The notes beneath the pieces were generated by a model that saw only the letters and a list, made by a program, of their open reading frames with translations, did no database searches and was not told the DNA's origin. From contig VSMX01000091.1 of the NCBI GenBank assembly GCA_009773975.1, positions 1-9,214 on the forward strand: DNA of 9,214 nucleotides, in the 5' to 3' direction. Source of the stretch: Desulfovibrio sp. (GTDB lineage: Bacteria > Desulfobacterota > Desulfovibrionia > Desulfovibrionales > Desulfovibrionaceae). Below are positions 1 through 5,850 of the stretch, one piece after another (the first letter of the stretch is position 1; every line of letters begins with the position of its first letter). A program made the position numbers and the translations under genes.

Positions 1-71
1 CTGTTGGACGTGAGATGGGCAAGACAATATTGCGGGGTGTGCTTGGCGGTCTGCTTGGTGGGCGCCGCTAA
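1..71 (+). CDS. C-terminal end of a DUF853/YjgR-like (HerA-type) ATPase, partial
   Basis: Reading from base 3, an open frame runs to a TAA at 69-71 and gives 22 residues, VGREMGKTILRGVLGGLLGG followed by RR. The 5' part of the gene lies outside the window. A basic, glycine/leucine-rich tail of the form RGVLG-x-L-x-GG-R is typical of the C-terminus of the YjgR/DUF853 family, which are HerA/FtsK-like P-loop ATPases of poorly known function. The identification rests on this short tail only; no catalytic motif is visible. The other two forward frames close early or lack this family resemblance. It is not obviously linked to the next gene, being separated by 319 bp of palindrome-rich DNA. Confidence 0.55.
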   Translation, partial: VGREMGKTILRGVLGGLLGGRR

Positions 72-119
72 TCGCCAACAATATTTTAATAACAAATTCA
101 AATAATTACGCTTAACCTC

Positions 120-183
120 TTTTTAAGGTTGACAATTTTAAAATTCCAGATAATCTAGAATTTATCTGGATATTTTTAAGGTT
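120..183 (+). repeat. 11-bp direct repeat flanking the AT-rich stem-loop
   Basis: TTTTTAAGGTT occurs at 120-130 and again at 173-183, one copy on each side of the inverted repeat at 145-170. The sequence shows the repeat directly. No function is known; it may be chance in AT-rich DNA or paired binding sites. Confidence 0.5.
145..177 (+). terminator. AT-rich stem-loop, possible terminator of the upstream gene
   Basis: A perfect 9-bp inverted repeat (TCCAGATAA at 145-153, TTATCTGGA at 162-170) with an 8-nt loop is followed by TATTTTT. It lies about 75 bp after the stop codon at 71. The stem is AT-rich and therefore weak, and the T-run is short, so intrinsic termination is plausible but not certain. 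It could instead be a protein-binding palindrome. Confidence 0.4.
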
Positions 184-217
184 TATGATTCCAAACAACA
201 CGCAGAATGCCTCAATT

Positions 218-353
218 ATGGCAATTTTCCAATAAAATTGCCATGCCGACTGCGTGGGCAGGCGGCCGCCGCGTACGCGCAAGCGCGATTTACTCGCGCG
301 TCAGGCGCTGAAGCGAGCGTGTTGGGCAGTTGAAAACGGATGTTTTCAACTGC
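218..353. repeat. Cluster of palindromes, candidate structured intergenic element
   Basis: Most of the 72-390 gap is taken up by stacked inverted repeats. In order: an 11-bp stem with 5-nt loop (ATGGCAATTTT at 218-228, AAAATTGCCAT at 234-244); the perfect palindromes GGCGGCCGCC (261-270) and GCGTACGC (271-278); a 6-bp stem GCGCGA/TCGCGC (283-288 and 294-299); CGCT-GA-AGCG (306-315); and a 12-bp stem with a 4-nt GGAT loop (326-353). The central part is strongly GC-rich while the flanks from 72 to 217 are AT-rich, so composition changes sharply near 245. No convincing coding sequence fills it. It may be a REP/BIME-like dispersed repeat, a small non-autonomous mobile element, or a regulatory region. 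Confidence 0.55.
326..353. promoter_or_regulatory. 12-bp perfect inverted repeat just upstream of the -10 box, candidate operator
   Basis: GCAGTTGAAAAC (326-337) and GTTTTCAACTGC (342-353) form a perfect 12-bp stem around GGAT. The repeat ends four bases before the extended -10 at 358-366, so it covers the expected -35 region of the promoter for the gene at 391. That is a position where a bound repressor or activator would act. The next gene may itself encode a DNA-binding protein, so autoregulation is possible (inference). Confidence 0.45.
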
Positions 354-357
354 GAAA

Positions 358-366
358 TGCTATAAT
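358..366 (+). promoter_or_regulatory. Extended -10 promoter element for the gene at 391
   Basis: TGCTATAAT matches the extended -10 consensus (TGn followed by TATAAT). No good -35 hexamer lies at 16-18 bp; an extended -10 can work without one. A start near 373 would leave a leader of about 18 nt carrying a GGGGG ribosome-binding stretch (381-385), five bases before the ATG at 391. Confidence 0.55.
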
Positions 367-390
367 GACTGATTTGCCACGGGGGCCATC

Positions 391-813
391 ATGCCGCAGG
401 TCGCAGCGCGCATCAGCGACGATCAGGAACGCAGGCTAAAAGATTATTTTCGGACCAAGAGCGCAGGCGCCGAATTCATACTTCCCTGGGCCGTGGAAAC
501 GTTTTTCCGGGCCATTACGGGTATCAAGCAGATTTTCAGCGCATCCGAACTGAAAACCATTGTGGACGCGCACAAGGATGTGCGTTTGCTGCCGGAAAAC
601 ACGGGCCGCTCATACCTGGTTTTGCGCATCAGCGACGCATGCGATATGAATGGCGTGCACTTGCGCCACGGGGCCAGCAAGTCCAGCCTGGAATCCAAGC
701 TCAATACGCTTGATGATACCCAGTCGACCGCGCTGATGGTTTGGGCCTCCGCCTTTTGGGTAAGCAAGAACTGTTCGGCCGAGAGTCTGGACGACTATAT
801 TAAAGGCTATTGA
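391..813 (+). CDS. Hypothetical protein, 140 aa, possible ribbon-helix-helix-like N-terminus
   Basis: I do not recognise this protein. The ATG at 391 is preceded by a G-rich ribosome-binding stretch (381-385) and an extended -10 box, and the frame ends at a TGA 20 bp before a strong terminator, so a monocistronic gene is well supported. Residues 1-42 follow a pattern like ribbon-helix-helix DNA-binding proteins: a short strand (QVAARIS, 3-9), an acidic/basic helix (DDQERRLKDYFRTK, 10-23), a turn with serine and glycine (24-26), then a second amphipathic helix (AEFILPWAVETFFRAI, 27-42). The remaining about 100 residues look like a mixed alpha/beta or helical domain with no motif I can name. 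There is no signal peptide or membrane span, so it is probably cytoplasmic. A role as regulator, perhaps of its own promoter through the palindrome at 326-353, is inference. Confidence 0.7.
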   Translation: MPQVAARISDDQERRLKDYFRTKSAGAEFILPWAVETFFRAITGIKQIFSASELKTIVDAHKDVRLLPENTGRSYLVLRISDACDMNGVHLRHGASKSSLESKLNTLDDTQSTALMVWASAFWVSKNCSAESLDDYIKGY

Positions 814-833
814 AATTTTTGCCATATAACCAT

Positions 834-859
834 AAAAAGCCGCATGAGCGGCTTTTTTT
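834..859 (+). terminator. Rho-independent terminator after the 140-aa gene
   Basis: AAAAAGCCGC (834-843) pairs perfectly with GCGGCTTTTT (848-857) around an ATGA loop, and the T-run continues to 859. It lies 20 bp after the stop codon at 813. The 5' A-run makes the hairpin nearly symmetric, so it could also stop transcription on the other strand. It separates the small gene from the glycan operon, whose own promoter must lie in the 46 bp between here and 906 or depend on read-through. Confidence 0.9.
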
Positions 860-905
860 GTGCCGTAATACATCAATCTGGCCAGGTTAAATGGAGTAAT
901 GGCTG

Positions 906-2030
906 ATGAAAGTAATGATATTGAGCAATCAGACCCGCTCCATGCTCAATTTCTGGAGCGTGCTTGTTCGCCAGATACAGGCCCTGGGCCACGAAGTTGT
1001 GGCCTGCGCGCCGCCCGGGGACGATGAATCCGACCTTGCCCTGGCAGAAAAGGGTGTGCCTGTCATTCATTATCCCCTTGACCGCAAGGGGCTCAATCCC
1101 GTGCGGGATATCCGGAGTCTTGCGGTCCTGCGCGGAATTTTCGCAAGGCACAGGCCGGATCTGCTTTTCGCCACGACAATCAAGCCGGTGATTTACGGTT
1201 GCATGGCGGCAAAGAGCGCGCATGTGCCAAAAATTTTCGCCACCATAACAGGTTTGGGCTATGCTTTCGAGGCCGACACCATTATCAAGAAAGGCATCAA
1301 CCTGTTAAGTTCCATGCTGTATAAAAAGGCTCTTTCCGGCATCAATGGCATTTTTTTCCAGAATCTGGACGATGTCGAAGTTTTCAGGAAAGCCGGGATT
1401 TTGTCGCCATCCGCCAAAGTTTTCATGTCCCGCGGCACGGGGGTTGATACGGAACGCTTTGCGCCGGCGCCATTCCCCGCGGGAGCGGTCAGGTTCCTGC
1501 TCATTGGCCGGCTTCTTGAGGCCAAGGGGCTCAATGAATATGCCAGGGCGGCCGCAATTCTTGAAAAGGAATGGCCGGAAGTCTGTTGCCAGCTTCTTGG
1601 CCAGCCGGAAAGCGGTATGGGCAGCGTGCCGCTTGCGCGGATAGAAGCCTGGCAATCGGAGGGTTTTATTGAATATCTTGGCGAATGCCGCGATGTCAGG
1701 CCCTATATTGCCCAAAGCCATGTCATTGTTTTGCCAAGCTGGCGGGAAGGCACTCCGACGGCAATCATGGAAGCCATGAGCATGGGCCGTCCCTGCGTTG
1801 TCAGCGACGCGCCCGGCTGCCGCGAGGTGGTGCGGGAAGGCTATAATGGCTTCCTGGTTCCCGTGCGGGATGCGGAAGCGCTTGCCGGCGCAATGGGAAA
1901 TTTTTTGCGTGATCCTGCAATTATTGCCGTGATGGGTGAAAAAGGCCGACAGCTGGCCGTGGCGGATTTCGATGCGGACAAGGTTGCCGCAAAAATAATA
2001 AACGATATGGGACTGGAGGCCGTAAAATGA
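906..2030 (+). CDS. Glycosyltransferase family 4 (GT-B fold), envelope glycan synthesis
   Basis: This 374-aa cytoplasmic enzyme should transfer a sugar from a nucleotide-sugar donor onto a lipid-linked glycan at the inner membrane. The N-terminal Rossmann domain (about 1-175) starts MKVMILSNQTRSML and carries ATTIKPVIYG (89-98) and ATITGLGYAF (112-121), segments seen in PglA/WbpH-like GT4 enzymes. The C-terminal domain (about 195-370) has the donor diphosphate-binding segment GRLLEAKG (Arg202, Lys207) and the retaining-family E-x7-E signature, Glu281 and Glu289, within REGTPTAIMEAM. Length is normal for GT4. The start is set by GGAG at 893-896, nine bases ahead of the ATG. The stop overlaps the next start (ATGA), so it is translationally coupled to a sugar-1-phosphate transferase, which supports a role early in O-antigen, capsule or glycoprotein glycan assembly. 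Donor and acceptor cannot be read from sequence. Confidence 0.9.
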   Translation: MKVMILSNQTRSMLNFWSVLVRQIQALGHEVVACAPPGDDESDLALAEKGVPVIHYPLDRKGLNPVRDIRSLAVLRGIFARHRPDLLFATTIKPVIYGCMAAKSAHVPKIFATITGLGYAFEADTIIKKGINLLSSMLYKKALSGINGIFFQNLDDVEVFRKAGILSPSAKVFMSRGTGVDTERFAPAPFPAGAVRFLLIGRLLEAKGLNEYARAAAILEKEWPEVCCQLLGQPESGMGSVPLARIEAWQSEGFIEYLGECRDVRPYIAQSHVIVLPSWREGTPTAIMEAMSMGRPCVVSDAPGCREVVREGYNGFLVPVRDAEALAGAMGNFLRDPAIIAVMGEKGRQLAVADFDADKVAAKIINDMGLEAVK

Positions 2031-3376
2031 TCAGCGCGTATCGCAGGGCCTTGCTCCAGGTTCTGGATTTTTTTTGTCTTTTGCTGGCCCTCGTTATCTC
2101 CGGCCTGACCACAATAGCGCCGGATCTGGGCATTTTCCAGGATTACACGGGCGCATCCCTGTTCACGGTTTTTTTCTATCTGCTTTTTTTCTATATCCTG
2201 GACGCCTACAGCGTGGGCATGGAAGATTTCAAGGAAACAACCGGGCGCGTGCTTGTGGCCTGCGTCCTGGGCATTATTTCGTCGGCCACAGCCTCATACG
2301 CCTTTGACCATTGGCGTTTCGACCGTGAAACATTGAGCCTGCTTTTTGCCCTGTCGCTGCTGTTCTGCCTTGGCTGGCGCTGGCTCTATTACCTGAATGC
2401 GGAAAAACTGACCCATCCTCTGCGGATTTTGCTTGTTGGCGCGGACCGCACGGGCAAGGTTCGCCAGCTGCTGGCCGAAGGCCTGCCCAAGGCCAGCATA
2501 GTCGGCTATGTCGGGGAACCGGTGGCGGATGCGGAATGCGGGCCGCATCTGGGCGCATCCTTCATGGTGCTTTCCGCGGCAAAGGAAAAACAGGCTACCA
2601 TGATCCTGCTTTTGCCCGATGCCCCCCTGGATGACGATATTGCCCATGAATTGCTGGAGGCCAAGCTACATGGCTCCATGGTCGTAGATATCCGTTCTTT
2701 TTACGAGCATGTTGTCAAGCGGCTTCCGCTTTCGCAAATTAACGACGAATGGCTTTTGTCTGCCGAAGGCTTTTCCCTGAATACGCGGGGATCCCTGCGG
2801 CGGCTCAAACGCGCCAGCGACGTATTCATTTCACTTGTTCTGCTGGTTCTTGCTTCTCCGCTCATGCTGATCTCGGCCCTGATTATTCGCCTGGAGTCCC
2901 CGGGCCCCGTAATTTACAAACAGGACAGGGTAGGACTGCATGAAAGGGAATTCACCGTTTACAAGTTTCGCTCCATGCGCCAGGATGCCGAGAAAAACGG
3001 CGCTGTCTGGGCCAGCGCGCATGATGCCCGGGTAACGCGTTTTGGTCGTTTTATCCGCAAGGTCAGGATTGATGAATTGCCCCAGCTGATAAATGTGCTC
3101 AAGGGCGACATGAGTTTTATTGGCCCGAGGCCGGAACGCATGGCCTTTGTGCGGGAACTGAAAAAAACAATTCCCTATTACGGGCTCAGGCATACGGTAA
3201 AGCCGGGGCTGACAGGCTGGGCGCAGGTCTGCTATCCTTACGGAGCGACAGAGGATGATGCCCGGCGCAAGCTTGAATATGATCTTTATTATATCAAGAA
3301 CATGTCGCTTTTGCTGGATATACATATCATCTTCAAGACTGTCGGAGTGGTATTGTTTCCCAAGGGAGCGCGTTAA
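2027..3376 (+). CDS. Polyprenyl-phosphate sugar-1-phosphate transferase (WbaP/WcaJ-type initiating enzyme)
   Basis: This 449-aa inner-membrane enzyme should transfer a sugar-1-phosphate from a UDP-sugar to undecaprenyl phosphate, the first committed step of a surface glycan. It has the large-PGT layout. Several hydrophobic spans lie in the first 125 residues (about 10-30, 45-60, 73-92, 103-123). A soluble Rossmann-like domain (about 131-240, starting LRILLVGADRTGK) follows. Then come a membrane re-entrant/anchor segment (about 265-288) and the catalytic bacterial sugar transferase domain. Visible catalytic-domain motifs are SPGP (291-294), VYKFRSM (311-317), RIDELPQ with the Asp349-Glu350 dyad, GPRPE (366-370) and KPGLTGW (392-398). 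All key residues are present. The start ATG overlaps the preceding stop. Sugar specificity (galactose, glucose, N-acetylated or diacetamido sugars) cannot be assigned. The two following permease genes continue the operon. Confidence 0.93.
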   Translation: MISAYRRALLQVLDFFCLLLALVISGLTTIAPDLGIFQDYTGASLFTVFFYLLFFYILDAYSVGMEDFKETTGRVLVACVLGIISSATASYAFDHWRFDRETLSLLFALSLLFCLGWRWLYYLNAEKLTHPLRILLVGADRTGKVRQLLAEGLPKASIVGYVGEPVADAECGPHLGASFMVLSAAKEKQATMILLLPDAPLDDDIAHELLEAKLHGSMVVDIRSFYEHVVKRLPLSQINDEWLLSAEGFSLNTRGSLRRLKRASDVFISLVLLVLASPLMLISALIIRLESPGPVIYKQDRVGLHEREFTVYKFRSMRQDAEKNGAVWASAHDARVTRFGRFIRKVRIDELPQLINVLKGDMSFIGPRPERMAFVRELKKTIPYYGLRHTVKPGLTGWAQVCYPYGATEDDARRKLEYDLYYIKNMSLLLDIHIIFKTVGVVLFPKGAR

Positions 3377-3378
3377 CA

Positions 3379-4521
3379 ATGGAGGCCAGCCTGGCGCGAA
3401 GTTTGTGGCTCAAGCGGCTCGTTGCGCTGATCGGCAAGGAATTCCAGGAAATTGTGCGCGATCCGTCCTCGTACCTTGTCGCCGGCGTGCTTCCCCTGAT
3501 TTTCCTTCTGCTTTTCGGCTATGGCATAACGCTTGACGCGGGCATTTTGCGGCTTGGCGTTCTCAATGACAGCGGGGGCGAAAAATCATTGAGCCTCATT
3601 ACGGATTTTGCCCATTCGCCCTGGTGCAGAACCTTTCCTGTAAGGGATCTTGATGAAGCCGGGCTGGTAATGCGTGATTCGAGGGCCCAGGGCGTTCTTG
3701 TCATAAGGGAGGATTTTGACCGGGAAATCGCGGGAGGGAGCGCGGGGCAACTCCTGGTTATCGTGGACGGCTCAGAACCCAATACTGCCGAATTTATCCG
3801 CAATTACAGCCAGGGCCTGATCAGTTCATGGCAGCAGACCCGCCTGCCAGGCGGCAAGACGCAAGTGCCGCCTGTCGATTTGCGCATGCGCTACTGGTAC
3901 AACCCGGGCGCCAAAAGCGAGCGTTTTCTGGTGCCTGGCGCGATCACGGTCATAATGACCCTTATTGGAACGCTTCTTACCTCTCTTGTTTTTGCGCGTG
4001 AAAAGGAAAGGGGCACAATGGAGGCCATGATCGCCACGCCTGTTTCGCGTATGCAGCTTTTGCTTGGCAAGCTGATTCCGTATTTTTGCATGGGCATGTT
4101 CAGCATGAGCTTTTGTGTGCTTGCCGCTGTTACGCTTTTTGAGGTGCCCTTTCGCGGCTCCGTCTGGATATTGTTCCTGCTCGCTTCCGTTTTCATGCTC
4201 AGCGCGCTGGGCCAGGGCCTCCTGATTTCCGTGCTTTCATCAGGCCAGCTGGTGGCGGCGGAAGCCGGCCTGTTTACCGGCTTTTTGCCAGCCCTGATTC
4301 TTTCCGGCTTTGTATTCGACATTAACAGCATGCAGCCGGCCATGCAGGCGCTTGCAAAGCTATTGCCGGCAACATATTTCAATACAAGCCTGCGCTGCCT
4401 GATGCTTGCCGGCGATGACTGGGAGATATTTGGCCCCTGCCTCTGCTTTATGGGCATACTGGCGGCCATTCTGCTTTGCCTGGTCTATAAAAAACTCGTC
4501 AAAAAGCTGGATGACCGATGA
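3379..4521 (+). CDS. ybhS: ABC-2 type exporter permease, YbhS-like
   Basis: This 380-aa protein is half of the membrane part of an ABC-2 exporter. It closely follows the E. coli YbhS pattern: an N-terminal KE-x-x-QIVRDPSS-like segment (20-31, here KEFQEIVRDPSS), a first span at about 33-50 ending LFGYGI, a periplasmic domain (about 51-182) containing DGSEPNTAEF (130-139) and RYWYNP (171-176), then five spans at about 183-205, 234-254, 262-285, 298-314 and 351-371. The cytoplasmic AREKERGTMEA (207-217) is the coupling-helix region that contacts the ATPase. GGGAG at 3364-3368 lies ten bases before the ATG, and only two bases separate it from the previous stop. In E. coli, YbhS works with YbhR, a tandem ATPase (YbhF) and a membrane-fusion protein (YbhG) as a multidrug exporter. 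Neither of the latter two is nearby here. The symbol reflects family resemblance, not proven orthology. Confidence 0.88.
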   Translation: MEASLARSLWLKRLVALIGKEFQEIVRDPSSYLVAGVLPLIFLLLFGYGITLDAGILRLGVLNDSGGEKSLSLITDFAHSPWCRTFPVRDLDEAGLVMRDSRAQGVLVIREDFDREIAGGSAGQLLVIVDGSEPNTAEFIRNYSQGLISSWQQTRLPGGKTQVPPVDLRMRYWYNPGAKSERFLVPGAITVIMTLIGTLLTSLVFAREKERGTMEAMIATPVSRMQLLLGKLIPYFCMGMFSMSFCVLAAVTLFEVPFRGSVWILFLLASVFMLSALGQGLLISVLSSGQLVAAEAGLFTGFLPALILSGFVFDINSMQPAMQALAKLLPATYFNTSLRCLMLAGDDWEIFGPCLCFMGILAAILLCLVYKKLVKKLDDR

Positions 4522-5669
4522 TGCTGCCCTCACTCAAACTGCGGCGTATTCTTACAATTGTGCGCAAGGAACTTCTGGTGCTTTTCGGCAACAGCGCTTC
4601 CCGTGTCCTGATAATTGTTCCGCCCCTGGCTCAGATAATTATCTTTGGCTGGGCCGCGACCCTGGAAGTGCGCAATGTACATGTTGTCGCGCTGAATAAT
4701 GATTCCGGCATCTGGAGCCGGGAAATCCTGCATCGCATCCAGGGCTCGCCAACTTTTGTTTCCCTGCGCCACATTGATGATGAAAGGCAGATAAGTCCTG
4801 TTATCGATAATCAGGAAGCGCTTTTTGTAATCGCCTTTGACGAGCAGTTTTCGCGCAAGGTGGAAAAGGGCGAGCCTGCCGAAGTGCAGGTTGTGCTTGA
4901 CGGGCGGCGATCCAATGCCGCGCAGATTGCTGTTGGTTATCTGAACCAGATTATCAGCGGCGTGGCGCAAGCAACGCCCAGCGCCGCAAAAATTGCGGCC
5001 AGCGAGTATTTGCCGGCAATGCAGGCGCCAAAGCTCGATATCCGCACCCGCTGCTGGTTCAATCCCAATCTGGAATTCCGCTGGTTTTTCCTGCCCAATT
5101 TGATTGGCATGCTTAGCCTGATGCTTGGTCTTGTGGTTACAGGCCTTTCGGTTGCGCGGGAAAGGGAAGTGGGCACATTCGACCAGCTTCTGGTCTCGCC
5201 AGCCACGCCGACGGAAATCGCCCTGGCCAAGCTGGTGCCGGGCTGCCTGGTGGGGCTGGCTCACGGAACAATTTTCTTGCTGATTACTGTCTTTGGCTTT
5301 GGCGTCCCCTTTACCGGCTCCGTCGCGCTGCTCTATGTTTCCATGCTGGTTTTTGCGCTGTCGGCCGGGGGAATAGGTCTGATGGTCTCATCCCTCTCCT
5401 CAACCCAGCAGCAGGCCTTTCTGGGCGCCTTTACGGTCGGCGTTCCCTGCATCCTCATTTCTGGCGCGGTTACTCCGGTCATCAATATGCCCATGTTTTT
5501 GCAGCATGCAAGCCAGCTCAACCCCATGCGCCATTTTACGGTGATCTGCCAGGGCGTGTTTTTGAAGGACATCAGTTTTTATGCGGCAATGGTCAACCTT
5601 GGCAAGATTGCCCTGATCAGCGTGGTTGCGGTTTCAATCGCAATCTGGATGTTCAGGAGAAGGGCATGA
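4518..5669 (+). CDS. ybhR: ABC-2 type exporter permease, YbhR-like
   Basis: This 383-aa protein is the partner of the preceding permease; their genes overlap by 4 bp (ATGA). It matches the YbhR subtype rather than being a simple duplicate: RKELLVLFGNSASR (16-29), a first span at about 30-47 leading into AATLEV, a periplasmic domain (about 50-188) with LDGRRSNAAQIA (127-138) and WFNPNLEFRWF (180-190), then SVAREREVGTFDQLLVSP (211-228), STQQQAF (295-301) and NPMRHF (335-340). The last five spans fall at about 190-212, 241-261, 266-290, 300-318 and 363-379. The start is the first of two adjacent ATG codons; the second cannot be excluded. The C-terminus has three successive Arg codons AGG-AGA-AGG followed by Ala and stop. 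Substrate unknown: drug or lipid export is the family precedent, while operon context hints at an envelope glycan or lipid. Confidence 0.88.
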   Translation: MMLPSLKLRRILTIVRKELLVLFGNSASRVLIIVPPLAQIIIFGWAATLEVRNVHVVALNNDSGIWSREILHRIQGSPTFVSLRHIDDERQISPVIDNQEALFVIAFDEQFSRKVEKGEPAEVQVVLDGRRSNAAQIAVGYLNQIISGVAQATPSAAKIAASEYLPAMQAPKLDIRTRCWFNPNLEFRWFFLPNLIGMLSLMLGLVVTGLSVAREREVGTFDQLLVSPATPTEIALAKLVPGCLVGLAHGTIFLLITVFGFGVPFTGSVALLYVSMLVFALSAGGIGLMVSSLSSTQQQAFLGAFTVGVPCILISGAVTPVINMPMFLQHASQLNPMRHFTVICQGVFLKDISFYAAMVNLGKIALISVVAVSIAIWMFRRRA

Positions 5670-5758
5670 CAATGATTATGCGGCGCAAGAAAAGCAGTCC
5701 CGGAACAACGTAAAGCATTACCGAAATATAATGGCGTATATGGTTTTCTTGTGCGGTC

Positions 5759-5787
5759 TTGACAAGGCGCGGGGCAACCAATAGCCT
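5759..5787 (+). promoter_or_regulatory. Candidate promoter of the bacterioferritin gene
   Basis: A perfect -35 hexamer TTGACA (5759-5764) is followed at 17 bp by TAGCCT (5782-5787), a poor -10. The -35 sits inside a short palindrome, CTTG-A-CAAG (5758-5766). An alternative perfect -10, TATAAT (5727-5732), lies upstream but has no recognisable -35. Transcription from the first would begin near 5794. I see no terminator between the permease stop at 5669 and here, so read-through from the glycan operon is also possible. Confidence 0.4.
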
Positions 5788-5799
5788 CTATTTCAGTTA

Positions 5800-5825
5800 T
5801 GCGGAAAACCCCAAAAAGTTCCGCA
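5800..5825 (+). promoter_or_regulatory. Inverted repeat in the bacterioferritin 5' leader
   Basis: TGCGGAA (5800-5806) pairs with TTCCGCA (5819-5825) around a 12-nt loop (5807-5818). It lies between the candidate promoter and the ribosome-binding site GGAG at 5839-5842, so it would be within the leader RNA, or act as a DNA operator just downstream of the start site. There is no T-run, so it is not a terminator. Any link to iron or redox control is inference. Confidence 0.35.
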
Positions 5826-5850
5826 AACCTTCAAACCCGGAGAATATAAA

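Noticed and set aside
218..353. CRISPR-like array
   Set aside because: The palindromes are all different and there is no repeated unit with unique spacers, nor any cas gene in the window.
254..439. 61-codon plus-strand open frame rich in Arg
   Set aside because: It lies across the palindrome cluster, has no ribosome-binding site, overlaps the better supported gene at 391 in another frame, and its Arg-rich composition follows from the GC-rich palindromes.
825..830. TATAAC as a possible -10 for the glycan operon
   Set aside because: There is no -35 at a suitable distance and the terminator at 834-859 lies immediately downstream, so it would not productively drive the operon.
2831..3379. 182-codon minus-strand open frame opposite the sugar-phosphate transferase
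   Set aside because: It mirrors the conserved catalytic domain of the real gene and shows no coherent protein features.
4530..5264. 244-codon minus-strand open frame opposite the second permease
   Set aside because: Antisense to a clear YbhR-like gene; the product shows no domain pattern and there is no promoter or ribosome-binding site.
5666..5680. AT-rich ATGATTATG stretch as a Fur-box fragment for bacterioferritin
   Set aside because: Only part of a half-site resembles the consensus, it overlaps the end of the permease gene and lies about 80 bp upstream of the likely promoter.
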